Assembly (NCBI GenBank): GCA_016234805.1
Contig: JACRNU010000069.1
Location: 1-64,000, forward strand
DNA from: Elusimicrobiota bacterium
GTDB taxonomy: Bacteria; Elusimicrobiota; Elusimicrobia; UBA1565; UBA9628
Reading direction: 5' to 3'
Length of the DNA stretch: 64,000 bases
Position numbers and translations under genes: made by a program. The notes beneath the pieces are model-generated. The model saw nothing but the letters and a program-made list of their open reading frames with translations, searched no databases and was not told the origin of the DNA. The stretch's first letter is position 1, and each line of letters starts with the position of its first letter. Of this stretch, positions 32,711 to 40,206 are shown one piece after another.

Positions 32711-33784
32711 TCAGCCCCAGCAGCCCCAGCTTCGCAGGGGCAGGGAGGGGTCAACCGCGAGCAGGGAGCGCCTCCGGGGACGGCGGCTCCTGGCCGCCAG
32801 CATCCGTCCCGCGGCGTGCGCGATCATGGCGCCGTTGTCCGTGCACAGGGACAGGGGAGGGAGGGCCACGCGAAACCCCTCGGACTCCAGGGCCAGGAAT
32901 CCCCGGCGCAGCACGCTGTTGGCCGCGACTCCGCCGCCGAGGATGAGGTCGCGGACCCCGAAGCGCCGGGCCGCGGCCGCGGTCTTGCGCACCAGGGTGT
33001 CCGCCACGGCCTCGGAGAGGCCAGCGCACAGGTCCGCCACGCGCCGCGGCCCGGGCCTGGGCTCGTCGCGCAGGCGGTAGAACACCGCGGTCTTCAAGCC
33101 CGAGAAGGAGAAATCCCAGGAACCCGGCAGGAGCGGCCTTGGGAAGACCGCCGCGGCCGGGTCGCCGGACGCGGCGAGGCGGTCGATCGCCGGCCCTCCC
33201 GGATAGCCCAGACCCAGCATCCGGGCGACCTTGTCGAAAGCCTCGCCGGCCGCGTCATCCCGGGTGCGGCCCAGCACCCGGTAGCGGCCGGGCCGGCTCG
33301 AGAGGATCAGGTCCGTGTGCCCCCCCGAGACGATGAGCGCGATGAAGGGGTGCCTGAGGCGACGCCCTCCGGGGACCTGCCCCCCTTGGGGCAGGATTTC
33401 CGCGGCCACGATGTGGCCCTCCAGGTGGTTGACGCCGATGAGGGGGCAGCGCCAGAGCCTGGCCAGGGTCTCGGCCGCGACCTTACCGACGAGAAGCGAA
33501 CCCACCAGGCCGGGACCGCGGGTGAACGCCACGACATCCGTCCGGCTCAGGCCGGCCTCCTCCAGAGCCCGTCCCACCACCGGGGCGATCTTCTGCAGGT
33601 GGGCCCGGGAAGCCAGCTCGGGCACCACGCCGTGGAAGCGCCGGTGCAGCCGGACCTGGGAACTCACCACCGAGGACAAGACGGTCCCGCCCGCCACCAC
33701 GGCCGCGGCGGTCTCGTCGCAGGAGGTCTCGATGCCCAGCACCGTCGGTGCGTTCCGACGGGATTCCGACGGCGGTTTCTTCAT
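32711..33784 (-). CDS. tsaD: tRNA N6-adenosine threonylcarbamoyltransferase TsaD
   Basis: The protein has 357 residues. TsaD transfers the threonylcarbamoyl group to A37 of ANN-reading tRNAs, working with TsaB and TsaE, which are not in this window. It has LGIETSCDET at the N-terminus, the metal-binding HLEGH (about 119), SGGHT, GEAFDKVARMLGLGYPGGP, DFSFSGLKTAV and GGGVAANSVLR. The start at 33784 is chosen because GGAGG lies four bases before it; a longer frame to 33829 would translate a dispersed repeat. The Arg-rich C-terminal tail after AGRMLAARS contains a copy of the in-frame palindromic element (32769-32801). Confidence 0.95.
   Translation of the reverse strand: MKKPPSESRRNAPTVLGIETSCDETAAAVVAGGTVLSSVVSSQVRLHRRFHGVVPELASRAHLQKIAPVVGRALEEAGLSRTDVVAFTRGPGLVGSLLVGKVAAETLARLWRCPLIGVNHLEGHIVAAEILPQGGQVPGGRRLRHPFIALIVSGGHTDLILSSRPGRYRVLGRTRDDAAGEAFDKVARMLGLGYPGGPAIDRLAASGDPAAAVFPRPLLPGSWDFSFSGLKTAVFYRLRDEPRPGPRRVADLCAGLSEAVADTLVRKTAAAARRFGVRDLILGGGVAANSVLRRGFLALESEGFRVALPPLSLCTDNGAMIAHAAGRMLAARSRRPRRRSLLAVDPSLPLRSWGCWG
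32769..32801 (-). repeat. Part of palindromic element A in the tsaD tail
   Basis: This 33-base block is nearly identical (about 31 of 33) to part of the element in the gcvP tail (61296-61356). It includes the hairpin GGCGGC-TCCTG-GCCGCC. It encodes part of the basic C-terminal tail of TsaD. Confidence 0.6.
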
Positions 33785-33800
33785 GGGTCCTCCTTCGCGG

Positions 33801-33890
33801 CCCAGGTGCCAGGCTTGGTAGAGGGTCAAGCTGCAAGGTTCAAGCCTGGCACCTCCCAGCGCTTCGCGCTGGGGCCTGGCACCTCCTCAA
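33801..33890. repeat. GGTGCCAGGCTCC-type repeats between tsaD and ctpA
   Basis: Three copies of the dispersed unit (AGGTGCCAGGCTT, AAGCCTGGCACCT, GGCCTGGCACCT) lie here, with a further hairpin CCCAGCGC-TTC-GCGCTGGG between them. They fill the gap between the ctpA-like stop and the tsaD start. Confidence 0.65.
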
Positions 33891-33917
33891 AAGCCTGTAG
33901 CGAAGCTACAGGCTTTT
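33889..33917 (-). terminator. Hairpin terminator that includes the ctpA stop codon
   Basis: AAAAGCCTGTAGC and GCTACAGGCTTTT pair perfectly around TTC (minus strand), ending in a short T run. The TAG stop of the S41 protease gene (33906-33908) is part of the 5' arm. It looks like an intrinsic terminator and could work on both strands. Confidence 0.6.
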
Positions 33918-35258
33918 GAGGGCCTCCCTGGCCTTGAGCAGCTCCACCGCGCGCTCCAAGGCCTCGTCCCGCACCATCTCCTCCTTGCGGACGATGGAGC
34001 GGGGCTTGCGGTCCTTGGCATAGACCATGTCCCACTGGGCGTAGAGCCGGCTTTCGGTCTCCCTCGAGACCGGGACCACGATGTCCGGCATGATGCCGCC
34101 TGTCTTCTTCTTCTCGTCGCGATGGATCATGCGGCCGGCCGGGGTATAGTAGCGGGCCACGGTCAGCCTCAGGCCGGAGCCGTCAGCCAGCGGGATGACG
34201 GATTGGACGCTGGCCTTGCCGAAGGTCCGGGCGCCCATGATGAGCGCGCGCCGGTGGTCCTGGAAGGCGCCGGCCACGATCTCAGAGCCGGAGGCCGAAC
34301 CCTCGTTGACGAGGACGATGAGGGGAAGCTCCGGGTAGGGAGCCTCGGCGCCGGTCCGGTACTCCTGGGGCTTGTCGAGCTTGCGCCCCCGGGTGGACAC
34401 GATGACCTTGTTGCCGCCGATGAAGCTCGAGGCCACGTCGATCGCGGAAGAGAGCAGCCCTCCCGGATTGTTGCGCAGGTCCAGGATGAGGCTTCCCGAC
34501 CCCGCCTTCTTGAGCGCGGCCAGGGCTGCCGCCACGTCTTCCGAGGTGCGGGCGTTGAAGTCCGTGATGCGCAGGTAGCCGACTCCCCCCTCGATGGGCC
34601 AGGACTGGACGCTCTCGATCTTGATGGTCTCCCTTGTGAGGTTGAAGACATGGGACATCCACGGGCCGTCCTTCTTGGCGTCCTCCGGAGGGCCGCGCAT
34701 CACGAGGAGCTTCACCTTGGTGCCGGGGCGGCCGCGGAGCCTCTTGAGGGCGTCGGAGATGGTGATGTCCCTGGTGGGCTCCTCGTCGATCTCCGTCACG
34801 CGGTCGTTGGGGAGCATCCCCGCCCGATAGGCCGGAGACCCGGGGAGAGGCGTCACCACGGTCAGCCAGTCGTCCTTCATGCCCAGCCTCAGCCCCAGCC
34901 CGCCGAACTCCCCCTCCGTATCGGATTTCAGCTCGCGGTGCAGCTCGGGGTCGAGGAACTGGGAGAAGGGGTCGAGTGTCGCGATCATGCCCTCGGCCGC
35001 GCCGTAGACCAGCTTCTGGACCTCGGGCTCGTCCACGTAGTTCTGCTGGATGTAGTCGAGCACGTCCACGAGGAGCTTCATCTTCTCGTAGGTGTCGTCG
35101 GGCGCGGCAGCCTTGGCCTTGGCCGCGGGGGCGGCGGCAGCGGGGAGAGCGGCCAGGCCGCCCCCCATGTCAAGAGGAGGCGGCACGCCCGCGCCAAAAA
35201 CGCAGGGCGCGGTCAGCGCGCTCGCCGCGACCCATGCCGTCAACGCGATCTTCTTCAT
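33906..35258 (-). CDS. C-terminal processing protease (S41 family, CtpA-like)
   Basis: The protein has 450 residues with a signal peptide (ALTAWVAASALTAPCVFGA), an Ala-rich spacer, a PDZ domain (about 115-200; FGGLGLRLGMKDDWLTVVTPLPGSPA) and an S41 protease domain. The catalytic Ser is in NEGSASGSEI (about 322) and the Lys in ARTFGKASVQ (about 347), the usual spacing. It cleaves periplasmic proteins near their C-termini, often acting on peptidoglycan hydrolases. It is encoded just downstream of the EnvC-like and FtsX genes, which fits a role in cell-wall splitting. The GGGAGG site and start codon lie in the 54-bp repeat (35257-35310). Confidence 0.92.
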   Translation of the reverse strand: MKKIALTAWVAASALTAPCVFGAGVPPPLDMGGGLAALPAAAAPAAKAKAAAPDDTYEKMKLLVDVLDYIQQNYVDEPEVQKLVYGAAEGMIATLDPFSQFLDPELHRELKSDTEGEFGGLGLRLGMKDDWLTVVTPLPGSPAYRAGMLPNDRVTEIDEEPTRDITISDALKRLRGRPGTKVKLLVMRGPPEDAKKDGPWMSHVFNLTRETIKIESVQSWPIEGGVGYLRITDFNARTSEDVAAALAALKKAGSGSLILDLRNNPGGLLSSAIDVASSFIGGNKVIVSTRGRKLDKPQEYRTGAEAPYPELPLIVLVNEGSASGSEIVAGAFQDHRRALIMGARTFGKASVQSVIPLADGSGLRLTVARYYTPAGRMIHRDEKKKTGGIMPDIVVPVSRETESRLYAQWDMVYAKDRKPRSIVRKEEMVRDEALERAVELLKAREALKSL

Positions 35259-35310
35259 GGTCGCCTCCCACGGCTATCGACGCGACCATTTCCTCGCTTA
35301 TGCTCGGTCA
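35257..35310 (-). repeat. 54-bp structured repeat, copy 1, at the ctpA start
   Basis: It matches 58543-58596 at 46 of 54 positions. It holds an 8-base inverted repeat (ATGGTCGC ... GCGACCAT); in the other copy both arms change together (ATGGTTGC ... GCAACCAT). The loop carries GGGAGG, and here the stem ends in the ATG of the protease gene. Paired changes point to a conserved RNA or DNA hairpin. Confidence 0.7.
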
Positions 35311-35324
35311 TCGGGATCATCTCC

Positions 35325-36428
35325 TTATCGCTCGACGAGCCACAGCAGGGGGTCCGAAGCCCCGAGACCGCTGCGGATCTCGAAATAGAACTTGCCGGGG
35401 GCGGCCGTGGCGATCGCCTCGCCGGCAACGACCTGGGCCCCCTTCTTCTTCAGGATCTCCCCCAGCTCCCCATAGACGCTGAAGAAGTCCCCGTGGTTGA
35501 CGATGAGCACGCGGCCGTAGGAACGGAACGGTCCAGCGAAGATCACGGAGCCCGAGGCCACGGCGCGGACGCCCGCGCCCCCGGCCGTCTCAAGGCGCAC
35601 TCCCTGATTGATCATCCAAGAGCCGGTCTTGGGGTCCTTCTGTTTGCCGAACCGGCTCACCACCCGACCCTCCGCGGGCCATGGCAGGGAATGCCTGGTG
35701 AGATTGAGGGTCCCCGACGGGGAGGCGACCCGTGAGAGCCGCGTGATGGATTCGATCATGCGCTGGAGCTCGCGCGCGGATTCCGAGAGCTCAACCGCAT
35801 GGCTGATGGCGGCCTGCGTCTTCTCCTTGAGCCCCTCCGCCTCGGCCTTCTTGCCCTGGAACTCGACCTCTTTGCGCAGCTTTTCCGCCGCGGCCAAGGC
35901 CTTGGCGTCCCCCAGCCGACGCTGGACGGCCTGCTCGACCGCGTCGAGATGGGAGGTCTTCGATGCCGCCCCGCCCAGGGCCGCCAGCAGGACGGCCTTC
36001 TCGATGATGGCCCCCCGAAGCAGGCGCGCGCGCCAAAGGCCGGAGGGCCCGAAGCCGTCCTCCCCGGACGCGCGCTCCATCACGAACTCCGCCGCTTCCG
36101 CGGCGAGGAGAGGACGCCAAAGGCTTTCCGCGTTCTTGAGCGCCCCGATCCGCGTGCGCAGGTCCTTGCGACGGCTCTCGGTGCGGCCCAAGTCGCCCTG
36201 GATGGAGGAGAGCTTCCGGCGCGCGCGCTCCGCGTCATCCTCGAGACGGTCCGCCTCCTGCCTCAGGGACTGTTCCTGCTTGCGGAACCGCTCGATGCTC
36301 TGCCGCGTTTCCTGCAGCTCCCGTTGGATGCGGCCGAGCTCCTTGCGCTTGGATTCCCCGGGCTGGCCCGCCCAAGCCCCCGCGCCGCCGGCCAAGAGCG
36401 CCGCCAATCCCCCAGCGAGCAGGGTCAT
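35325..36428 (-). CDS. EnvC-like murein hydrolase activator (degenerate LytM/M23)
   Basis: The protein has 367 residues: an N-terminal signal/membrane segment (LLAGGLAALLAGGAGAWA), a long coiled coil (about 25-245) and a C-terminal LytM fold (about 255-367). The metal ligands of active M23 enzymes are lost: NQGVRLE replaces the HxGxD-type motif, YGELG replaces the second His region and KFYFEI replaces HxHFE. This is as in EnvC, which activates amidases without cutting itself. The start overlaps the FtsX stop by one base (TGATG). The FtsX-EnvC pair would couple cell division to septal wall splitting. Confidence 0.85.
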   Translation of the reverse strand: MTLLAGGLAALLAGGAGAWAGQPGESKRKELGRIQRELQETRQSIERFRKQEQSLRQEADRLEDDAERARRKLSSIQGDLGRTESRRKDLRTRIGALKNAESLWRPLLAAEAAEFVMERASGEDGFGPSGLWRARLLRGAIIEKAVLLAALGGAASKTSHLDAVEQAVQRRLGDAKALAAAEKLRKEVEFQGKKAEAEGLKEKTQAAISHAVELSESARELQRMIESITRLSRVASPSGTLNLTRHSLPWPAEGRVVSRFGKQKDPKTGSWMINQGVRLETAGGAGVRAVASGSVIFAGPFRSYGRVLIVNHGDFFSVYGELGEILKKKGAQVVAGEAIATAAPGKFYFEIRSGLGASDPLLWLVER

Positions 36429-37219
36429 CAGGCGCTCACGGCTGTTCCGGCCGGCTCCGAATCCCGGATTCCGGGTCGGGCCCACCGGGGACGGGAGGCA
36501 ACGAGCGCCCAGGCCGCTCCGGCGCAGGCCGCCCCCCACAGGAACATCTGCCACCCGCCCGGCGTGTCCCACCAGAGGGCGTGCTTCTTCATGGGGAAAG
36601 CCAAGAGCAGGGCCGCGCCCTGCCCGCTGACGGCTCCGACTCCGGTCCAGAGGGTCTCGGCCCAGGCCGCGCTCCGGCCGAACCAGATCGCTCCGAGGAT
36701 GGCGATGGCGGCGGCGGTGAGCGCCGAATTGACGGCCAGTCCGATGAAGAACCCGTAGAAGCGGACGTGCAGGATGGCCGAGGCTCCCGAGACAGGATAT
36801 CGGACGTCGGCGACGGTCTCCGACGAGTAGGCTTCGGCCACGACTTGGGGGACCCGCGCGACCCCCTCCGCGTTGAGACGGAGCTCCACCGCGGAAGGAA
36901 GGGGGTTGTCGCCCACGAGAGCGATCGAATCGAAGAGCTCCGGGTCCTCGCGCTTGAGGGCCGCGAGGGACTCATCAGGGCTCACGAAACGGGCATCCTC
37001 GACGCCGGCGAGGGCCCGGAGGCGCTCCTCCTCCACCTTCGACTCCCCGGCGCCGGCGCCGCGCTTGAGGAACGCGACCACGCGGAAATCCCCCAGGGCG
37101 CCGCGCTCGAACGCGCGGCAATGAGCCTCGAGCAGGAGTAGAGCGCCGCCCGTGAATCCCAGGACCAGCCCCAGGGCAAAGAACGCGGCGAGACGCTGTC
37201 GCGGGGACGGGGCAGGCAC
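36428..37219 (-). CDS. ftsX: FtsX-like cell division permease protein
   Basis: The protein has 263 residues with about four membrane segments (roughly 12-30, 152-178, 185-205 and 217-240). A periplasmic domain between the first two contains the typical VVAFLKRG strand and VEDARFVSPDESLAALKRE, as in FtsX. The start is GTG, overlapping the previous TAG by one base (TAGTG). FtsX normally works with the ATPase FtsE, which is not adjacent here. The C-terminal tail is basic. Divergence from standard FtsX is considerable, but the EnvC neighbour supports the call. Confidence 0.75.
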   Translation of the reverse strand: MPAPSPRQRLAAFFALGLVLGFTGGALLLLEAHCRAFERGALGDFRVVAFLKRGAGAGESKVEEERLRALAGVEDARFVSPDESLAALKREDPELFDSIALVGDNPLPSAVELRLNAEGVARVPQVVAEAYSSETVADVRYPVSGASAILHVRFYGFFIGLAVNSALTAAAIAILGAIWFGRSAAWAETLWTGVGAVSGQGAALLLAFPMKKHALWWDTPGGWQMFLWGAACAGAAWALVASRPRWARPGIRDSEPAGTAVSA

Positions 37220-38658
37220 TAGGTCTTTCTGTAAGGCACGAGGAACTGCAGGAAGCGGAACAGCCCCAGGCTCAGCGGAGAGAGCAGCACGATCAGGGTG
37301 GCCGCCACAAGCAGCGGGGAGCGCGCGAAGGCGAAGCTCAAGAACCCACGGCGCGACGCCTGGTCCGTCGAAGGAACGGGCGCGCTTGCGTCAGGCGACG
37401 ACGCGATCTTGATGATGCCGTTGAGCGCGAGCGCCTTGGAGATGGAGCGCACCGGGATGCGGCCGGAGACCACGACCACGGAGTCCTTGCCGCCCGGGAC
37501 CTCTTGGTAGCCGATCGTCTTTTTGAGTTCGAACCCCGTCTCGGACTGGAGGCGGTTGAGGACGCCGGCGTAGTCGCTGCCGCTGCCGAGACCAGCGGGG
37601 GCGCCCCGGCCCTTGGCCACACGGATGCCCACGAGGATGTCGGTCACGGCCTGCGGGCCGTAGGAAGGCCGGGCGGCCGGCGGCTCGATCTCGAGCATCG
37701 CGACGCCCGGAAGGCGCATGGCGGCCGCGATCCGGTCCGAAGGCATCCACCCGCGGACGCTGACGCGGTCCGCGACCGCGTCCCGCATCGTCTCTTCGGA
37801 CCGCGCGTCCGCGCGGAACCCAGCGACGCGGCCCAGTTCCGCGACCGCATTCTTCGCCTCAGCGGACTGCCCGGCCTTGGAAAGGTCGATCTCGAACCTC
37901 ACGAAGATCTCTCCGATCTTACCCTCGGAGCCCTTGACCGCGAACGGCTCGACGAGGAATCGGCCCTGCTCTCCCGTGGGGGACACCGCGGCCTGCGGCG
38001 CGCTGTTCTGGATAGCCCCTGGGGCCGCCTCGGAATCCTTGGCGGCCTGGTCGGCCTCCTTGATCTTGGGATCCGGCAGGTCAGCGGGGCCGGTGAGCCC
38101 ATCCCAGAGAGAATAGCGGGAGCGGTCCTCAGGCTGCTGCGAGACCTCCTTGGCAGCGGCAGAAACGGAGACGCCCGTGGGGCGGACACCCGGGGCGGGA
38201 GCCTCGACCGCGTCCCTCGGGGCGGAGGGTTTGGGGACCGGGGCCTCCTGCGGCCGCTTCCCGACGGAATCCGGAGGCGGCACTTCCTCGCGATAGCGCT
38301 CGGTCGGCCTCTCCCCTACGGAGTTCGGAGGCGGCACTTCCTCGCGATAGCGCTCGGTCGGCCTCTCCCCTACGGAGTTCGGAGGCGGCACTTCCTCGCG
38401 ATAGCGCTCGGTCGCGGGCTTGCCGTCGGAACCGACCGGCCCGAAGGTGCCCTGCCCTCCCTCCTGCCGGGAAGCGGTCTCATAGACGTCCGCCGCGGAC
38501 CCAGACGGCTGGGAATAGCTGGAGCCGGGTTCGCCGATGTACTTGACGCCGAAGGCGCCTTTGCCTTGGCCGCTCTTGGCCGCGGGCCCAGGAGCCGCGC
38601 CAGCGGTCAAGGACAAGGAAAGGATGGGAAATAGAAGGGAATAGAGAGGGGAACGCAT
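37219..38658 (-). CDS. Membrane-anchored protein of unknown function with tandem repeats
   Basis: The protein has 479 residues with a signal peptide (LLFPILSLSLTAGAA), then about 200 residues of low-complexity, Pro/Glu-rich sequence. Part of this is an 18-residue tandem repeat (TERYREEVPPPNSVGERP). A folded region follows (about 235-440), including FEIDLSKAGQSAEAKNAVAEL and repeated VRGWMPSDRIAAAMRLPGV / VSGRIPVRSISKALALNGI pairs. One membrane segment (LLVAATLIVLLSPLSLGLF) lies near the C-terminus. The periplasmic part may hold two related subdomains. It precedes ftsX and overlaps it by one base, so a role in cell division or the envelope is plausible. Confidence 0.6.
   Translation of the reverse strand: MRSPLYSLLFPILSLSLTAGAAPGPAAKSGQGKGAFGVKYIGEPGSSYSQPSGSAADVYETASRQEGGQGTFGPVGSDGKPATERYREEVPPPNSVGERPTERYREEVPPPNSVGERPTERYREEVPPPDSVGKRPQEAPVPKPSAPRDAVEAPAPGVRPTGVSVSAAAKEVSQQPEDRSRYSLWDGLTGPADLPDPKIKEADQAAKDSEAAPGAIQNSAPQAAVSPTGEQGRFLVEPFAVKGSEGKIGEIFVRFEIDLSKAGQSAEAKNAVAELGRVAGFRADARSEETMRDAVADRVSVRGWMPSDRIAAAMRLPGVAMLEIEPPAARPSYGPQAVTDILVGIRVAKGRGAPAGLGSGSDYAGVLNRLQSETGFELKKTIGYQEVPGGKDSVVVVSGRIPVRSISKALALNGIIKIASSPDASAPVPSTDQASRRGFLSFAFARSPLLVAATLIVLLSPLSLGLFRFLQFLVPYRKT
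38273..38413 (-). repeat. 54-bp tandem repeat inside a coding region
   Basis: Two complete 54-base units (38273-38326 and 38327-38380) and a 33-base partial unit (38381-38413) are nearly identical. They encode the 18-residue Pro/Glu-rich repeat of the 479-residue protein. The period is a multiple of three, so copy number can vary without a frameshift. Confidence 0.85.
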
Positions 38659-38661
38659 ACT

Positions 38662-40206
38662 TTATTGTACCACACTTTTTCCGCCGCCCAACACCCGCAT
38701 GGCCGCGGCAAAAGCGGCCCCGAGGGCCAGCGCGGCCAGCGACCGCGCCGCCGCGGTCCACAGGGGCACCCCGAGATCGCAGAAGGCCAGGACGAGGCCG
38801 GCGGGCGCGAGCAGCCCGGCCAGGAGCCAGGGCCTCGGGTCCGCGGCCGGCTCTTCAGCCGCGGGCTCGGGCAAGTGCCGCGACCAGCCGCGGCCCACGC
38901 GAACGAGCGCTGCCAGCAGGCACGGCCAGCCCACCAGCATCTCCCGCCACCGCTCCGGCGCCCACCACCAGGAAGCCCCGGCCCCGCCGGGCAGGACGTC
39001 GAGGACCCGTTCGATGACAGCGGCCGTGGAGTCGGATCCGGCATTCAGGCATAGGTATGCGGCTGCGGCCAGCAGGGAGACCTTCAGCAGGGAGACCGGG
39101 GTCAGCGGCGCTTGCCACGACCGTCCCAGGGCAGTCCACGGAGGAGGGAACAGGCTCGCTGCCCCGAGCGCCAAAGGCCCCGCGAGCGCCCAGGCCCGCA
39201 AGTCGGCGCCCAGGGACTCTCCGGCGCCATGGGCCGCGACGCGCGCCGCGAGCCCGGCCAGGAGCGCCACTCCCCAGCAGGCCGTCAGAGCCGCGGCGAA
39301 TTCGAGCACGGGCGAGCCCAGGGGAGCAGCCTTGCGCACGAAAGGCCGCGCGCCCTTGAGCGCGGCCAGGGCGGCGCGCGCGGAAAGGATGGGCCCGGCC
39401 AGGACGATCAGGCCGAAGACCAGCTTGGCGGGCCACTCCCAGGAAGCGTCCGGCCGCGGCATGCTCGGCGGCCGGCCGGGATTCGGGCGGCGCAGGACCT
39501 TGAGCGCGTCCCTCAGCGCGGAGACGTTCCCATCCACTCCCCTATCCTGCGCCAGCCGCCAGACCACGAGCGCGTGCGGCCCGGCATGGACCGCGCGCAG
39601 GATCCTCCAAGGCGGGGCATCGACGGACGCCGAGACGCGCTTCATCCTGCGTCCGGCCACGACCACGGAGCCGCCCCCCTCCTCGAGCACGGGCATGAGC
39701 CCGGCCCCGAAGAGGGCCTTGGCGGCATCCGGGGCGAGGCCCGCGGGAAGCGCGGGCCAGTCGAAGGACTCCGGGAACTCGATGAAGAAGAACCCTCCAG
39801 CGGAAGAAGTGGAGAAGACCGCTCCGGAGGCCCGGGCGCACGCCGCCACCCTGAGCATGACCGCCCCGTCGCGGATCCAGACCGTGCCGGGCCGCAGCTT
39901 GGCCCCGGGCGCTAGCAGCCCCATCGCGCCCCACTTCTCCCACTCAGCCCTTGAGAAGCTCAGGATCCTGCCGTCCCGGGCCAGATCAACGAGCCGCTCC
40001 TCCGGCAGGAGGACCGCGGAGACTCCCAAGGCCCGCAGGCGCTTCCAGAGGTCCTCGACGGGATATCCGGCTCGGCCGCACAAGGCAGAGACCTCGGCAG
40101 CCGGGACCGCCATCACCGCTTCCCCCGGACGGTCGAGCGCGGCGTTCCAGTATCCCAAGCCCAGCGCCAGTACCGCCCAGGCAATGGCGGGGCCGGCGAC
40201 GGTCAC
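38662..40206 (-). CDS. DUF5693-like multi-pass membrane protein
   Basis: The protein has 514 residues from a GTG that overlaps the glgA stop (GTGA). After one membrane segment comes a soluble part with VSALCGRAGYPVEDLWKRLRALGVSAVLLPEE and DLARDGRI, the pattern I associate with DUF5693. About nine hydrophobic segments follow from residue ~260 on. DUF5693 proteins are found beside polysaccharide export or synthesis genes in other bacteria; their biochemistry is unknown. Here it is coupled to glycogen synthase, which suggests a role in a glucan or cell-surface polymer. Assignment is from motif resemblance. Confidence 0.55.
   Translation of the reverse strand: MTVAGPAIAWAVLALGLGYWNAALDRPGEAVMAVPAAEVSALCGRAGYPVEDLWKRLRALGVSAVLLPEERLVDLARDGRILSFSRAEWEKWGAMGLLAPGAKLRPGTVWIRDGAVMLRVAACARASGAVFSTSSAGGFFFIEFPESFDWPALPAGLAPDAAKALFGAGLMPVLEEGGGSVVVAGRRMKRVSASVDAPPWRILRAVHAGPHALVVWRLAQDRGVDGNVSALRDALKVLRRPNPGRPPSMPRPDASWEWPAKLVFGLIVLAGPILSARAALAALKGARPFVRKAAPLGSPVLEFAAALTACWGVALLAGLAARVAAHGAGESLGADLRAWALAGPLALGAASLFPPPWTALGRSWQAPLTPVSLLKVSLLAAAAYLCLNAGSDSTAAVIERVLDVLPGGAGASWWWAPERWREMLVGWPCLLAALVRVGRGWSRHLPEPAAEEPAADPRPWLLAGLLAPAGLVLAFCDLGVPLWTAAARSLAALALGAAFAAAMRVLGGGKSVVQ

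Noticed and set aside
33785-33829. Upstream start for tsaD
   Set aside because: The extension would translate a dispersed repeat, while GGAGG stands just before the ATG at 33784.
31223-33919. An 898-codon plus-strand open frame
   Set aside because: It is antisense across the PorV-like gene and tsaD, crossing their boundary. No motif is visible in it.
38273-38413. CRISPR-like array
   Set aside because: Repeats are contiguous 54-base units without spacers and lie in frame within a gene.
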